Assembly (NCBI GenBank): GCA_016213595.1
Contig: JACRAA010000186.1
Location: 1-18,939 of the forward strand
Source of the DNA: Actinomycetota bacterium
GTDB lineage: Bacteria; Actinomycetota; Actinomycetes; Propionibacteriales; Propionibacteriaceae
DNA: 18,939 bases
Direction of reading: 5' to 3'
Shown here: piece by piece, positions 1 to 8,043 of the stretch
Layout: every line of letters starts with the position of its first letter
Position numbering within the stretch: the first letter of the stretch is position 1
Program-made: the position numbers and the translations under genes
Notes under the pieces: model-generated
Told to the model about the DNA's origin: nothing
Database searches by the model: none
The model's input: only the letters and a program-made list of their open reading frames with translations

Positions 1-10
1 CCCAACCTAG

Positions 11-28
11 CGGCGGCAGGAGCCGCCG
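11..28. terminator. GC-rich hairpin, possible terminator of a gene left of the window
   Basis: A perfect 7-bp inverted repeat (CGGCGGC, loop AGGA, GCCGCCG) lies at the left edge. There is no U-tract, as is usual for high-GC actinobacterial terminators. The rest of 1-229 has no gene I can support. It holds only a small CCCC-acc-GGGG hairpin at 182-192 and no convincing -35/-10 pair. Calling this a terminator is inference, because the upstream gene is not in view. Confidence 0.35.
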
Positions 29-229
29 GGCGAGCGACGGGCCCTGGGGCGCCGAGGCGGCGAGACGATGCGATCCGTGCGCCGCGTCACCCCCGGTCTG
101 CACGTATTCACGCTTGTGGCGCCGCAGGAGGCCGGCTGGGCCAGAACCGGCAGGAAACGGGTCAACACGGCGCCTCCGTAACCCCACCGGGGTATGTGCA
201 GCCAGGGGGCGGGCTGATGGGATGGGCCC

Positions 230-1720
230 ATGACGCGAACGATCGGTGTGACCGAGGTCGTGCTCCGAGACGCCCACCAGAGCCTCATCGCCATCCGTAT
301 GGCGATGGAGGACATGGTCGGCGCCTGCGAGGACATCGACCAGGCTGGCTACTGGAGTGTGGAGTGCTGGGGCGGTGCCACGTACGACGCGTGCATCCGC
401 TACCTGAACGAGGACCCGTGGGAGCGTCTGAGGACCTTCCGGAAGCTGATGCCGAACTCGCGGCTGCAGATGCTGCTGCGCGGGCAGAACCTTCTCGGCT
501 ACCGCCACTACGAGGACATGGTCGTCGACAAGTTCGTCGAGAAGTCGGCCGAGAACGGCATGGACGTCTTCCGCGTCTTCGACGCCCTCAACGACCCGCG
601 CAACATGGCCCGTGCCATGGCGGCGGTGAAGAAGACGGGCAAGCACGCGCAAGGCACCATCTGCTACACGATCAGCCCGCTGCACACCACCGAGGGCTAC
701 ATCAAGCTCGCCGGCCAGCTGCTCGACATGGGCGCCCAGTCGATCGCCCTCAAGGACATGGCCGCCCTGCTGCAGCCGCAGCCGGCGTACGACATCGTCA
801 AGGGCATCAAGGACACGTACGGCGACGTGCAGGTCAACGTCCACTGCCACGCGACCACCGGTGTCACCCTGGTCAGCCTCATGAAGGCGATCGAGGCGGG
901 CGCGGACGTGGTCGACACCTCGATCTCGTCGATGTCGCTCGGCCCGGGCCACAACCCGACCGAGTCGCTCGTCGCGATGCTGCAGGGCACCGAGTACACG
1001 ACCAACCTCGACCCTGAGCGCCTCGTCCGGATCCGTGACCACTTCGCGGCCGTGCGGCCGAAGTACAAGGCCTTCGAGTCCGCCACCCTGGTCGACACCG
1101 ACATCTTCTCGAGCCAGATCCCCGGCGGCATGTTGAGCAACATGGAGTCGCAGCTCAAGCAGCAGGGCGCCGGCGACCGGATCAAGGAGGTCATGGAGGA
1201 GGTCCCCCTCGTCAAGGCCGACGCCGGTCACCCGCCGCTGGTCACGCCGTCCAGCCAGATCGTCGGCTCCCAGGCCGTGTTCAACGTCCTCATGGGTCGG
1301 TACAAGGTCATGACGGGCGAGTTCGCCGACCTCATGCTCGGCTACTACGGCGAGTGCATCGGCGAGCGCAACCCCGAGGTCGTCGAGATCGCACGCCAGC
1401 AGGCGAAGAAGGAGCCGATCACGGTCCGACCCGCCGAGCTGCTCAAGCCCGAGTGGGGCGCGCTGGTCGAGGCGACCGAGAAGCTCGAGGGCAACGACGG
1501 CTCCGACGAGGACGTCCTCACCTACGCGATGTTCCCGTCCGTCGCCCCCGGGTTCTTCAAGACCCGTGACGAAGGCCCGAAGAACGTCGGCAAGACGCCC
1601 GAGCAGATGACGGCAGAGAAGGATGCGGCGACCGGGGCGTCGAAGGCGGTCACCGGACCGATCACGTACAAGGTCTCACTGGGTGGGCGCGACCACAGCG
1701 TCACCGTCGAAAGGGCATGA
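230..1720 (+). CDS. Methylmalonyl-CoA carboxytransferase (transcarboxylase) 5S subunit
   Basis: This is the pyruvate-side carboxyltransferase of the transcarboxylase. It moves a carboxyl group from carboxybiotin on the 1.3S subunit to pyruvate, giving oxaloacetate, in the cytoplasm (Wood-Werkman cycle). The 496-residue protein aligns by eye along its whole length with the Propionibacterium 5S subunit. It is an HMGL-like TIM barrel followed by the PYC/OADA conserved domain. The expected metal-site residues are present: D14 in RDAHQSL, the carbamylated-lysine equivalent K175 in IALKDMAAL, and H205/H207 in VHCHATTGVT. An in-frame TGA at 215-217 makes ATG 230 the first possible ATG; the ribosome binding site is weak. 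It overlaps the 12S gene by ATGA. The last ~20 residues resemble the start of a biotinyl domain but contain no biotin site. Confidence 0.95.
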   Translation: MTRTIGVTEVVLRDAHQSLIAIRMAMEDMVGACEDIDQAGYWSVECWGGATYDACIRYLNEDPWERLRTFRKLMPNSRLQMLLRGQNLLGYRHYEDMVVDKFVEKSAENGMDVFRVFDALNDPRNMARAMAAVKKTGKHAQGTICYTISPLHTTEGYIKLAGQLLDMGAQSIALKDMAALLQPQPAYDIVKGIKDTYGDVQVNVHCHATTGVTLVSLMKAIEAGADVVDTSISSMSLGPGHNPTESLVAMLQGTEYTTNLDPERLVRIRDHFAAVRPKYKAFESATLVDTDIFSSQIPGGMLSNMESQLKQQGAGDRIKEVMEEVPLVKADAGHPPLVTPSSQIVGSQAVFNVLMGRYKVMTGEFADLMLGYYGECIGERNPEVVEIARQQAKKEPITVRPAELLKPEWGALVEATEKLEGNDGSDEDVLTYAMFPSVAPGFFKTRDEGPKNVGKTPEQMTAEKDAATGASKAVTGPITYKVSLGGRDHSVTVERA

Positions 1721-3285
1721 GCATGGCGAAGACGAAGGTCGCGTCGATGGCTGAGCGCATCGAGGAGACGCACCAGGCGCGCGTCAAGATGCGTCTCGGA
1801 GGCGGCGAGGACAAGCTGCAGAAGCAGCGCGACAAGGGCAAGATGACCGCGCGCGAGCGTCTCGACGCGCTGCTCGACGAGGGCACGTTCCAGGAGATCG
1901 GGCTGTTCCGCAAGAACCGCACGGTCACCTTCGGGATGGACAAGGCCGACATGCCGGCCGACGGTGTCGTCACCGGCTCGGGCGCCGTGCTCGGCCGCCC
2001 GATCCACGTCGCCAGCCAGGACTTCACCGTCATGGGCGGCTCGGCCGGCGAGACCCACTCCATGAAGGTCGTCGACATGATGGAGTCCGCGCTCAAGTGC
2101 GGCACGCCGTTCGTGTTCATCAACGACTCGGGCGGCGCCCGTGTCCAGGAGGGCATCGACTCGCTGTCCGGCTACGGACAGGTGTTCTACGCCAACGTCA
2201 AGCTGTCCGGCGCCGTGCCCCAGGTCTCGATCATCTGCGGCCCCTGCGCGGGGGGCGCGGCGTACTCGCCGGCCCTCACGGACTTCGTCATCCAGACCCG
2301 CAAGGCCCACATGTTCATCACGGGCCCGAACGTCATCGAGCAGGTCACCGGTGAGAAGGTCACCCAGGATGCTCTCGGCGGTGCGGACACGCACATGGCC
2401 GTCTCCGGCGTGAACCACTTCGTGGCCGACGACGACGCGCAGGCGATCCTCATCGCCAAGAAGCTGCTGAGCTTCCTGCCGAGCAACAACACCGAGGACG
2501 CTCCGATCGTCGACCCCGACCCGTACGTGGAGCCGGACGAGACGATGGCCGGGCTCGTCCCGGTCGAGGGCACGAAGGGCTACGACGTCCGTACGGTCAT
2601 CGCGCGGCTCGTGGACCACTCCGACTTCCTCGAGGTACAGGCCGGCTACGCGATGAACATCGTGGTCGGCTTCGCGCGCATCAACGGCCGGACGGTCGGG
2701 ATCGTGGCGAGCCAGCCGAACGTGATGGCCGGGGTCCTCGACATCAACGCCTCCGACAAGGGCTCGAAGTTCATCCGCTTCTGTAACGCGTTCAACATCC
2801 CGATCGTGACCCTCGTCGACGTCCCCGGCTTCCTGCCCGGCGTCGCCCAGGAGCACGGCGGCATCATCCGCCACGGCGCGAAGATGCTGTACGCCTACGC
2901 TGCGGCCACCGTGCCGAAGATCACCGTCGTCCTGCGCAAGGCGTACGGCGGCGCGTACATCGCGATGGCCTGCAAGGACCTCGGCGCCGACCAGGTGTTC
3001 GCATGGCCGACTGCGGAGATCGCGGTGATGGGCGCGGAGGGTGCGGCTTCGGTCGTGTTCAGGCGGGAGATCGACGCCGCCGAGGACCCGGACGCGCGTC
3101 GCCAGGAGCTCGTGGACGAGTACCGCAACACGTTCTCGACGCCGTACGTGGCCGCGTCACGGGGCCTCGTCGACGACATCATCAACCCGGCGGACACTCG
3201 CCGGAAGGTGGCGATGGCGCTCGAGCTGCTCGTCAACAAGCGCGAGCTGCGGCCGGCCAAGAAGCACGGCCTGGGGCCGGTGTGA
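1717..3285 (+). CDS. Methylmalonyl-CoA carboxytransferase 12S subunit (CoA-ester carboxyltransferase)
   Basis: This is the acyl-CoA side of the transcarboxylase. It takes the carboxyl group from (S)-methylmalonyl-CoA, giving propionyl-CoA, and loads it on biotin of the 1.3S subunit. The 522-residue protein has two crotonase-fold carboxyltransferase halves. Typical motifs are INDSGGARVQEGIDSL (135-150) and CGPCAGGAAYSPALTDF (174-190) in the N half. The C half has LVDVPGFLPG (366-375) and the oxyanion-hole region LRKAYGGAYIAM (406-417). The C-terminal RPAKKHG matches Propionibacterium 12S. The ATG at 1717 overlaps the 5S stop (ATGA), suggesting translational coupling. An ATG at 1723 is the alternative and has the better-spaced AAGGG at 1711-1715. 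The family also includes propionyl-CoA carboxylase beta and methylmalonyl-CoA decarboxylase alpha, but the operon decides for transcarboxylase. Confidence 0.94.
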   Translation: MSMAKTKVASMAERIEETHQARVKMRLGGGEDKLQKQRDKGKMTARERLDALLDEGTFQEIGLFRKNRTVTFGMDKADMPADGVVTGSGAVLGRPIHVASQDFTVMGGSAGETHSMKVVDMMESALKCGTPFVFINDSGGARVQEGIDSLSGYGQVFYANVKLSGAVPQVSIICGPCAGGAAYSPALTDFVIQTRKAHMFITGPNVIEQVTGEKVTQDALGGADTHMAVSGVNHFVADDDAQAILIAKKLLSFLPSNNTEDAPIVDPDPYVEPDETMAGLVPVEGTKGYDVRTVIARLVDHSDFLEVQAGYAMNIVVGFARINGRTVGIVASQPNVMAGVLDINASDKGSKFIRFCNAFNIPIVTLVDVPGFLPGVAQEHGGIIRHGAKMLYAYAAATVPKITVVLRKAYGGAYIAMACKDLGADQVFAWPTAEIAVMGAEGAASVVFRREIDAAEDPDARRQELVDEYRNTFSTPYVAASRGLVDDIINPADTRRKVAMALELLVNKRELRPAKKHGLGPV

Positions 3286-3290
3286 CGCCG

Positions 3291-3560
3291 ATGACCACGG
3301 ACACGAACGCCGAACTCCTCGAGCTCGTACGAAGCCTCTCCGAGCGCGTCGACTCGCTGGAGGTCGAGGTCAAGAGCCTGCGGATGCTGAGCAACGACGA
3401 GGTCTCCGAGGACATCATGGTCGCCATCGCGGCGGCTGTGGCGGCCTACCTCGGGCACCGCGCCCGCAAGCGCCAGCCCACCTTCACTCGGAAGACGACC
3501 GAGTGGCAGTCGGCGACCCGGCGCAGCCAGCTCAACCACGCACCCATCCACCTGCGATAA
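3291..3560 (+). CDS. Small protein of unknown function in the transcarboxylase operon
   Basis: I do not recognise this 89-residue protein. It starts 5 nt after the 12S stop and ends 8 nt before the 1.3S start, so it is surely co-transcribed. Residues 8-33 (ELLELVRSLSERVDSLEVEVKS and following) have heptad-spaced leucine/valine and look like a short amphipathic or coiled-coil helix. Residues 40-55 form a hydrophobic, alanine-rich stretch (DIMVAIAAAVAAYLGH), short for a membrane span. The tail from 57 is basic (RARKRQPTFTRKTTEWQ...) with one tryptophan at 72. The size, helix, hydrophobic patch and basic tail recall the small accessory subunits (gamma/delta/epsilon) of sodium-pumping biotin decarboxylases. 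That comparison is inference and no motif proves it. A role in assembling or stabilising the complex is possible. Confidence 0.8.
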   Translation: MTTDTNAELLELVRSLSERVDSLEVEVKSLRMLSNDEVSEDIMVAIAAAVAAYLGHRARKRQPTFTRKTTEWQSATRRSQLNHAPIHLR

Positions 3561-3568
3561 GGACAGAC

Positions 3569-3925
3569 ATGAAACTGAAGGTGACCGTCAACGGTGTCGC
3601 GTACGACATCGAGGTGGAGGTCGACGAGAACGAGAAGCCTCAGCTCGGCGCCATCGTCATCGGTGGGAGCGGGGTCAGCGCGCGTCAGACTGCCTCCGTC
3701 CCGGCGTCCGTCGTGAACGGTGTGACCGCGCCCCTGTCCGGCTCGGTGTCGAAGATCCTCGTGGCCGAAGGCGATGAGATCAAGGCCGGCCAGGTGCTGG
3801 TCGTGCTCGAGGCCATGAAGATGGAGACCGAGATCACGGCCCCCGCCGACGGCAAGGTGAAGGCTCTCCTCGTCACCCAGGGCGAGTCCGTCCAGGGTGG
3901 TCAGGCGCTCGTCGAGTTCGAGTAG
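3569..3925 (+). CDS. Transcarboxylase 1.3S biotin carrier subunit (biotin/lipoyl-attachment protein)
   Basis: This 118-residue protein carries the biotin that shuttles carboxyl groups between the 12S and 5S subunits. The N-terminal ~30 residues (MKLKVTVNGVAYDIEVEVDE) match the subunit-assembly strand of Propionibacterium 1.3S. A short Gly/Ser/Val linker follows, then a biotinyl domain from about residue 48. The acceptor lysine is K84 in the canonical EAMKMET motif, and the PLSGSV and APADGKV turns flank it symmetrically. Its length is close to the 123 residues of the classical subunit. A good ribosome binding site, AAGGA at 3559-3563, lies 5 nt before the ATG. It is the last gene of the operon. 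The biotin ligase needed to charge it is not in this window. Confidence 0.95.
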   Translation: MKLKVTVNGVAYDIEVEVDENEKPQLGAIVIGGSGVSARQTASVPASVVNGVTAPLSGSVSKILVAEGDEIKAGQVLVVLEAMKMETEITAPADGKVKALLVTQGESVQGGQALVEFE

Positions 3926-3966
3926 GAGACGCCGAGTAGGAGAACGTCGGCCAGGGGAACAATCGT

Positions 3967-3999
3967 CGGCCCGCGTCGGGAGGCTTCCGGCGCGGGCCG
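3967..3999. terminator. Bidirectional terminator between convergent genes
   Basis: A 9-bp perfect inverted repeat (CGGCCCGCG at 3967-3975, CGCGGGCCG at 3991-3999) is extended inward by further G-C, G-T and A-T pairs to a GGC loop. It lies between the end of the transcarboxylase operon (+) and the end of the histidine phosphatase gene (-), the expected place for a shared terminator. There is no U-tract. The intergenic stretch 3926-4042 otherwise holds only a short direct repeat at 3920-3943. Confidence 0.7.
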
Positions 4000-4042
4000 G
4001 TCCACGCCCGCTCGCACAGGGGCGACGCGAGGCCGGGCCGAG

Positions 4043-4726
4043 TCAGTTGGTGACGAGCGAGTCGGGCAGGTGCGGGGTCCAGTTGACCCGCAGGGCACGG
4101 CAGCTCTGGAACTCCGGCGAGTCCTCGTACACGGACAGGCTCGTGTTGTGGATCTCGACCCAGCCGGGCATCTCGGTGATCCCGAGGAACTGCCGGAACA
4201 GGAACTGCGAGAAGTAGCCGTGGCTCACCAGGGCCACGGTGGCGTCGTCGTCGTTGCGCCCCCGGATGTCGGCGACGAGGTCGCGGGCGCGGGTGGTGGG
4301 GCCGTCCGTCTCGTTCTCGACAGGTCCCGTCCACCAGCCTCTCGACGAGGCTGCCGGCGGCAGTGCGAGCCGGTCGGAGATCTCGAAGAGCTCGTCGGCG
4401 GTCGCGCCCGGGTACGGGACCCGCTGCTCGTCCTCGTCGAGGTCGAAGGGGCCGCCGACCTCGTACAGGTCGGTCCTGCCGATCAAGGGGAGGTCCAGGG
4501 CCTCGGCGATCGGGGCAGCCGTCTGTACGGCGCGCGCCATGAGGCTGGTGTAGATGGTGTCGATGCGCCAGGGCAGGATGCGCTCGATGTGCTCCGCGAG
4601 CAGCGCGGCCTGCCGGTGGCCGGTCTCCGTCAGGGGTGTGTCCGGATGCCGCCCGGCCTCGCTGCCGGTCTGCTCCCACAGGAGGTTGTTCCCTGACTGT
4701 CCATGACGGATGACGACGAAACGCAC
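4043..4726 (-). CDS. Histidine phosphatase superfamily protein (phosphoglycerate mutase-like)
   Basis: This 227-residue cytoplasmic hydrolase belongs to the histidine phosphatase (branch 1) superfamily. The phosphate-pocket motif is RHGQSGNN with R7 and H8, where H8 is the phosphorylated histidine. S61-R65 (SLMARAVQTA) supplies a second arginine, E89 is a candidate acid/base, and the second histidine is H169 in ALVSHG. It has only modest similarity to the true mutase GpmA encoded at 8044, so a broad-specificity phosphatase role is more likely than a glycolytic one; the substrate cannot be read from sequence. The start is GTG. AGGGA lies 2-3 nt before it, which is very close, so the start is only moderately certain. 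It is the last of four genes on this strand, 54 nt after the dehydrogenase. Confidence 0.88.
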   Translation of the reverse strand: MRFVVIRHGQSGNNLLWEQTGSEAGRHPDTPLTETGHRQAALLAEHIERILPWRIDTIYTSLMARAVQTAAPIAEALDLPLIGRTDLYEVGGPFDLDEDEQRVPYPGATADELFEISDRLALPPAASSRGWWTGPVENETDGPTTRARDLVADIRGRNDDDATVALVSHGYFSQFLFRQFLGITEMPGWVEIHNTSLSVYEDSPEFQSCRALRVNWTPHLPDSLVTN

Positions 4727-4780
4727 GGTCCCTAGTTTGTCAGGAACGGCTCACGGGGACCGAACGACGTCCAGGGCGCG

Positions 4781-5518
4781 TCACGACACCCGGTACAGCT
4801 TGTGCTGCGCCGCCTGGGCAAGCGGCCGGACGACGATCCTGTCGATGTTCACGTGGTGCGGCCGGCTCGCGACCCACGCGATCGTCTCGGCGATGTCGTC
4901 GGCCACGAGCGGTCCCGGGACTCCCGCATAGACCTTCGCCGCGCGCTCCGCGTCGCCCCCGAAGCGCGTCAGCGAGAACTCCTCGGTCTGCACCATGCCG
5001 GGTACGACCTCGCAGATCCGTACGGGCTCGCCGACCAGCTCGAGCCGCATCGCGCCGGCGATCATCCGCTCGGCCGCCTTCGCGCCGCAGTAGCCCGCGC
5101 CGCCTTCGTACGGCCCGTCGGCCGCCACGCTCGTCACGAACACGACCGTGCCCTCCGCGGCGCGCAGCGCCGGCAGCAGTGCCTTGGTGACACGTACCGT
5201 CCCGACGACGTTCTTGTCGTACATCGCGACCCACGCATCGAGGTCGGCCTCGGCCACGGGCTCCAGGCCCAACGCTCCGCCCGCGTTGTTGACGAGCAGG
5301 TCGAGCCGGTCCCCGATCGCGTCGGCGAGCGCGGCGACGTCGGACGCGTCGGTGATGTCACAGGCGACGGCCCGGCCGCCGATCTCGTCGGCGAGCGCCT
5401 GGATCCGGTCGGCACGCCGCGCCGCGACCACGACGTCGTAGTCGGCGGAGAGCAGTCGGGCGGTGGCGGCGCCGATCCCTGAGGAGGCTCCGGTGACGAG
5501 GGCAGTGGGACGGGTCAT
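4781..5518 (-). CDS. Short-chain dehydrogenase/reductase (SDR), NADP-type classical family
   Basis: This 245-residue oxidoreductase has a Rossmann fold. The numbers are counted from ATG 5518. The nucleotide-binding motif TGASSGIG is at 9-16, NNAG at 77-80, the catalytic serine at S130 (VTSVAA), and the Y143-x3-K147 pair in GYCGAKAAE. AARR after the second strand (about 33-36) points to NADP(H). It resembles the YdfG/serine-3-dehydrogenase-like SDR group (NNAGGALGLEP, VPGMVQTEEF), which reduces 3-hydroxy acids or related carbonyls; the substrate is unproven. An upstream GTG at 5536 overlaps the stop of the flavoprotein gene and could be used by coupling. I prefer ATG 5518 because the fold begins right after it and an AGG lies upstream. 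Confidence 0.9.
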   Translation of the reverse strand: MTRPTALVTGASSGIGAATARLLSADYDVVVAARRADRIQALADEIGGRAVACDITDASDVAALADAIGDRLDLLVNNAGGALGLEPVAEADLDAWVAMYDKNVVGTVRVTKALLPALRAAEGTVVFVTSVAADGPYEGGAGYCGAKAAERMIAGAMRLELVGEPVRICEVVPGMVQTEEFSLTRFGGDAERAAKVYAGVPGPLVADDIAETIAWVASRPHHVNIDRIVVRPLAQAAQHKLYRVS

Positions 5519-5532
5519 GAGGCGATTCTGCC

Positions 5533-6096
5533 TCACGACGCGGTCGCGGTCTCCCGAGCCACGTGGTCGCGGAACGCCTCGAGGAACGAGCTGAGGAAGC
5601 CGCGCATGGAGTCCTGCGACACAGAGCCGTCCTCGGCGAACACCTCACGGCTGTACCTGACGTAGGCCTCCGGCTGGGCCAGCTGGCGGGCGTTGAGGTA
5701 CGCCAGCACCCCTCGCAGGTCCCGCTGGGCCAATGCCGTACCGATCGCGCCCATCGTGGTGCCGATCATCGCGGTCGGCTTGCTGTCGAACGAGTTGGTG
5801 CCGCGCGGTCGCGACGCCCAGTCCAGCGCGTTCTTGAGGCAGCCGGGGATGGAGCGGTTGTACTCGGGCGTGACCAGCAGCACACCGTCCGTGGCGGCGA
5901 GCGCCTCCTTCAAGGCACGCGCCGGGGCGGGGTAGTCCTCGTCGTAGTCCTGCGAGTACAGCGGCAGGTCGCGGATCGGCACCTCGACGAGCTCGAGCTC
6001 GGGCGGTGCGAGCCCGACGAGAGCCCGCGAGAGGACCCGGTTGATGGAGGTGGAGGAGAGGCTCCCCACGACGTAGCCGATGCGGTAGGACTTCAT
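5533..6096 (-). CDS. NADPH-dependent FMN reductase family flavoprotein
   Basis: This 187-residue flavodoxin-like protein belongs to the NADPH-dependent FMN reductase/chromate-azo reductase group. The FMN phosphate loop is GSLSSTSINR (11-20). The diagnostic motif TPEYNRSIPGCLKNALDWAS (about 75-94) binds the isoalloxazine ring. Family members use NAD(P)H to reduce FMN, quinones, azo dyes or metals; which one applies here cannot be told. The gene runs into the downstream SDR with little or no gap and lies 45 nt after the GH15 gene, so all may be one transcript. No good ribosome binding site is visible before ATG 6096. Confidence 0.9.
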   Translation of the reverse strand: MKSYRIGYVVGSLSSTSINRVLSRALVGLAPPELELVEVPIRDLPLYSQDYDEDYPAPARALKEALAATDGVLLVTPEYNRSIPGCLKNALDWASRPRGTNSFDSKPTAMIGTTMGAIGTALAQRDLRGVLAYLNARQLAQPEAYVRYSREVFAEDGSVSQDSMRGFLSSFLEAFRDHVARETATAS

Positions 6097-6141
6097 CCGG
6101 AGCCAGTACCCGCCGAGCCCTCGGCCTCACGCGGCATCGGG

Positions 6142-7980
6142 TCAGACCCGGTGCTTGTCCCCCTTGTCGCTCCGCTCCTTGGCGGCCTCCTGGTCCGCCT
6201 GCGCTCGTGCGATCCAGTCGGCGGCCTGGACCATCGTGAGGTGCGTGAGCGCCTGTGGGGTGTTGCCGACCTGATGGTGCGACGACGGGTCGTACTCCTC
6301 AGACAGCAGGCCGAGGTCGTTGGTGAAGGAGAGGAGCCGTTCCATGAGCGTGCAGGCGTCGTCGAGGCGTCCCGAGCGTGCGTACTGCTCGACGAGCCAG
6401 AACGAGCAGGCGAGGAAGGGGTGCTCGCCCGGGGGAAGATGGTCGAGGTCAGGGGAGGCGTCGATCCGGTACCGCATGACCAGGCCGTCGTGGATGAGGT
6501 CCTTCTCGATCGCCGCCACCGTGCCGAGCATCCTGGGGTCGTCGGGCCTGCAGAACCCCACCTGCGCGAGGACCAGCAGAGAGGCATCGACCTCGTGCGA
6601 CCCGTACGCCTGCACGTAGGTGTTGCGCTCACGGTCGAAGCCGTGCTCCTCGATCTCGTCTCGGATGTGGTCCCGCAGCTTCTCCCAGCGCTCCACGGGA
6701 CCGGGCAGGCCGCCCTCCCGTACCGCCCGTACCGCACGGTCCAGGGCCGTCCACATCATGACCCGGGAGTGGGTGAAGGCCCGAGGCTTGCCGCGGATCT
6801 CCCAGATGCCCCGGTCGGCGTCGTTCCAGTGCTCCTCGACGAACGTCATCAGCGCACGCTGCAGCGGCCAGGAGAAGGCGTCCTCCTTCACCCCTGCGTC
6901 GCGGGCCTCCTGCAGTGCGACCATGACCTCGCCGATGACGTCACCCTGGAACTGGGAGACCGCGGCGTTGCCGATCCGTACGGGCGAGGCGCCCTGGTAG
7001 CCCGGCAGTGACGGCAGCTCCCGTTCGGGCAGGTAGCGCTCGCCCGCCACCCCGTACAGCGTCTGGATGTCGTCCGGGTCCCCCGCAAGCGCCCGCAGCA
7101 GCCAGGCGCGCCAGTTCTGCGCCTCGCTGACGTAGGAGTGGGCGAGGAACGCGCTCAGGGTCAGCGCGGCGTCCCGGAGCCAGACGTAGCGGTAGTCCCA
7201 GTTGCGCTGCCCCCCGAACTGCTCGGGCAGGCTCGTGGTCACCGCCGCGACGATGCCCCCGGTCTCCTCATCCGTGAGGGCGCGCAGGACGAGCAGCGAC
7301 CGCATCACGGCGTCGTAGTACGGGCCCTGGTGGTCGTACCGGGAGGCCCAGTCGTGCCACCAGCGGATCGTCTCCTCGTGCGCCGCCTCGATGTCGATGG
7401 GCCCTGGCGGCTTCTTGTGCGACTGGAACCAGGTCAAGGTCACCTCCGCGGTCTCACCCTCGGTGAGGACGTACGTCGACCGGTGGTGGCGCTCGCCCGC
7501 CTCGATCGCGGGTCCGCGTCGGACGAGCGCGTTGGGTCCGGCGATGGCGACGAGCATCTTGTCGTCGCCGTCCTCCACCCGACGGACCCAGGGAGTCGCC
7601 GTCGCATAGTCGAACCGCATCCGCAGCTCCTCGACCACCTCCACCAACCCGCGCACGCAGCGCACGCGCCGCACGATGTTCGACAGGTGGTCGCCGTGCG
7701 GCATGAAGTCGCACACCTCGAGCTCGCCGGTGCTGGTCGTCCAGTGCGTGACGAGGACGAACGTGCCCTCCACGTACTCCCGCGTCGCGGTCGCCTTCGC
7801 GTCGGAGGGCGCGACGCGCCAGTGGCCCTGCTCCTCGTCGCCGAGGAGCGCACCGAACACGGACGGCGAGTCGTAGCGGGGCACGCACAGCCAGTCGATG
7901 CTGCCGTCCCGGCCGACGAGCGCCCCCGTATGGCAGTCACTGATGAGGGCGTAGTCCTCAATGGGAAGACTCATGGGCAC
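6142..7980 (-). CDS. Glycoside hydrolase family 15 protein (glucoamylase/trehalase-like)
   Basis: This 612-residue cytoplasmic enzyme has no signal peptide. The N-terminal domain (MSLPIEDYALISD...GSIDWLCVPRYDSPSVFGALLG) is the beta-sandwich typical of bacterial GH15. The (alpha/alpha)6 barrel follows from about residue 220. QRNWDYRYVWLRDAA (258-272) lines the active site. E394 in DRGIWEIRG fits the general acid, and E561/E562 in LLSEEYDP the general base, of this inverting family. Actinobacterial relatives include the mycobacterial alpha,alpha-trehalase group as well as glucoamylases and dextranases, so trehalose or an alpha-glucan is the likely substrate. The start could be GTG 7980, with GGAGG 13 nt upstream, or ATG 7974. 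It is divergent from gpmA across 63 nt. Confidence 0.92.
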   Translation of the reverse strand: MPMSLPIEDYALISDCHTGALVGRDGSIDWLCVPRYDSPSVFGALLGDEEQGHWRVAPSDAKATATREYVEGTFVLVTHWTTSTGELEVCDFMPHGDHLSNIVRRVRCVRGLVEVVEELRMRFDYATATPWVRRVEDGDDKMLVAIAGPNALVRRGPAIEAGERHHRSTYVLTEGETAEVTLTWFQSHKKPPGPIDIEAAHEETIRWWHDWASRYDHQGPYYDAVMRSLLVLRALTDEETGGIVAAVTTSLPEQFGGQRNWDYRYVWLRDAALTLSAFLAHSYVSEAQNWRAWLLRALAGDPDDIQTLYGVAGERYLPERELPSLPGYQGASPVRIGNAAVSQFQGDVIGEVMVALQEARDAGVKEDAFSWPLQRALMTFVEEHWNDADRGIWEIRGKPRAFTHSRVMMWTALDRAVRAVREGGLPGPVERWEKLRDHIRDEIEEHGFDRERNTYVQAYGSHEVDASLLVLAQVGFCRPDDPRMLGTVAAIEKDLIHDGLVMRYRIDASPDLDHLPPGEHPFLACSFWLVEQYARSGRLDDACTLMERLLSFTNDLGLLSEEYDPSSHHQVGNTPQALTHLTMVQAADWIARAQADQEAAKERSDKGDKHRV

Positions 7981-8030
7981 ATCTTGCGCGCGACCTCCAA
8001 CCCTCCCAGGGGGATCGCGAGCGACCCCGA

Positions 8031-8036
8031 TAGGCT
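8031..8036 (+). promoter_or_regulatory. Probable -10 box (TAGGCT) for a leaderless gpmA transcript
   Basis: TAGGCT is a TAnnnT-type -10 box ending 7 nt before the ATG at 8044. That spacing would place the transcription start on the ATG itself. No ribosome binding site is visible and no -35 consensus is found. Leaderless transcription is common in actinobacteria, and the same arrangement recurs at other genes here. Confidence 0.5.
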
Positions 8037-8043
8037 GCCGCCC

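Noticed and set aside
182..192. CCCC-ACC-GGGG hairpin upstream of the 5S gene as a riboswitch or attenuator
   Set aside because: The stem is only four to five base pairs and no conserved aptamer features are visible.
1522..2874. 450-codon minus-strand frame opposite the 12S gene
   Set aside because: It is a GC-rich shadow of a certain gene, with low-complexity Asp/Val/Arg/His content and no domain.
5563..7011. 482-codon plus-strand frame opposite the flavoprotein and GH15 genes
   Set aside because: It spans two well-supported genes on the other strand, has biased Val/Arg/Asp composition, and shows no recognisable motif.
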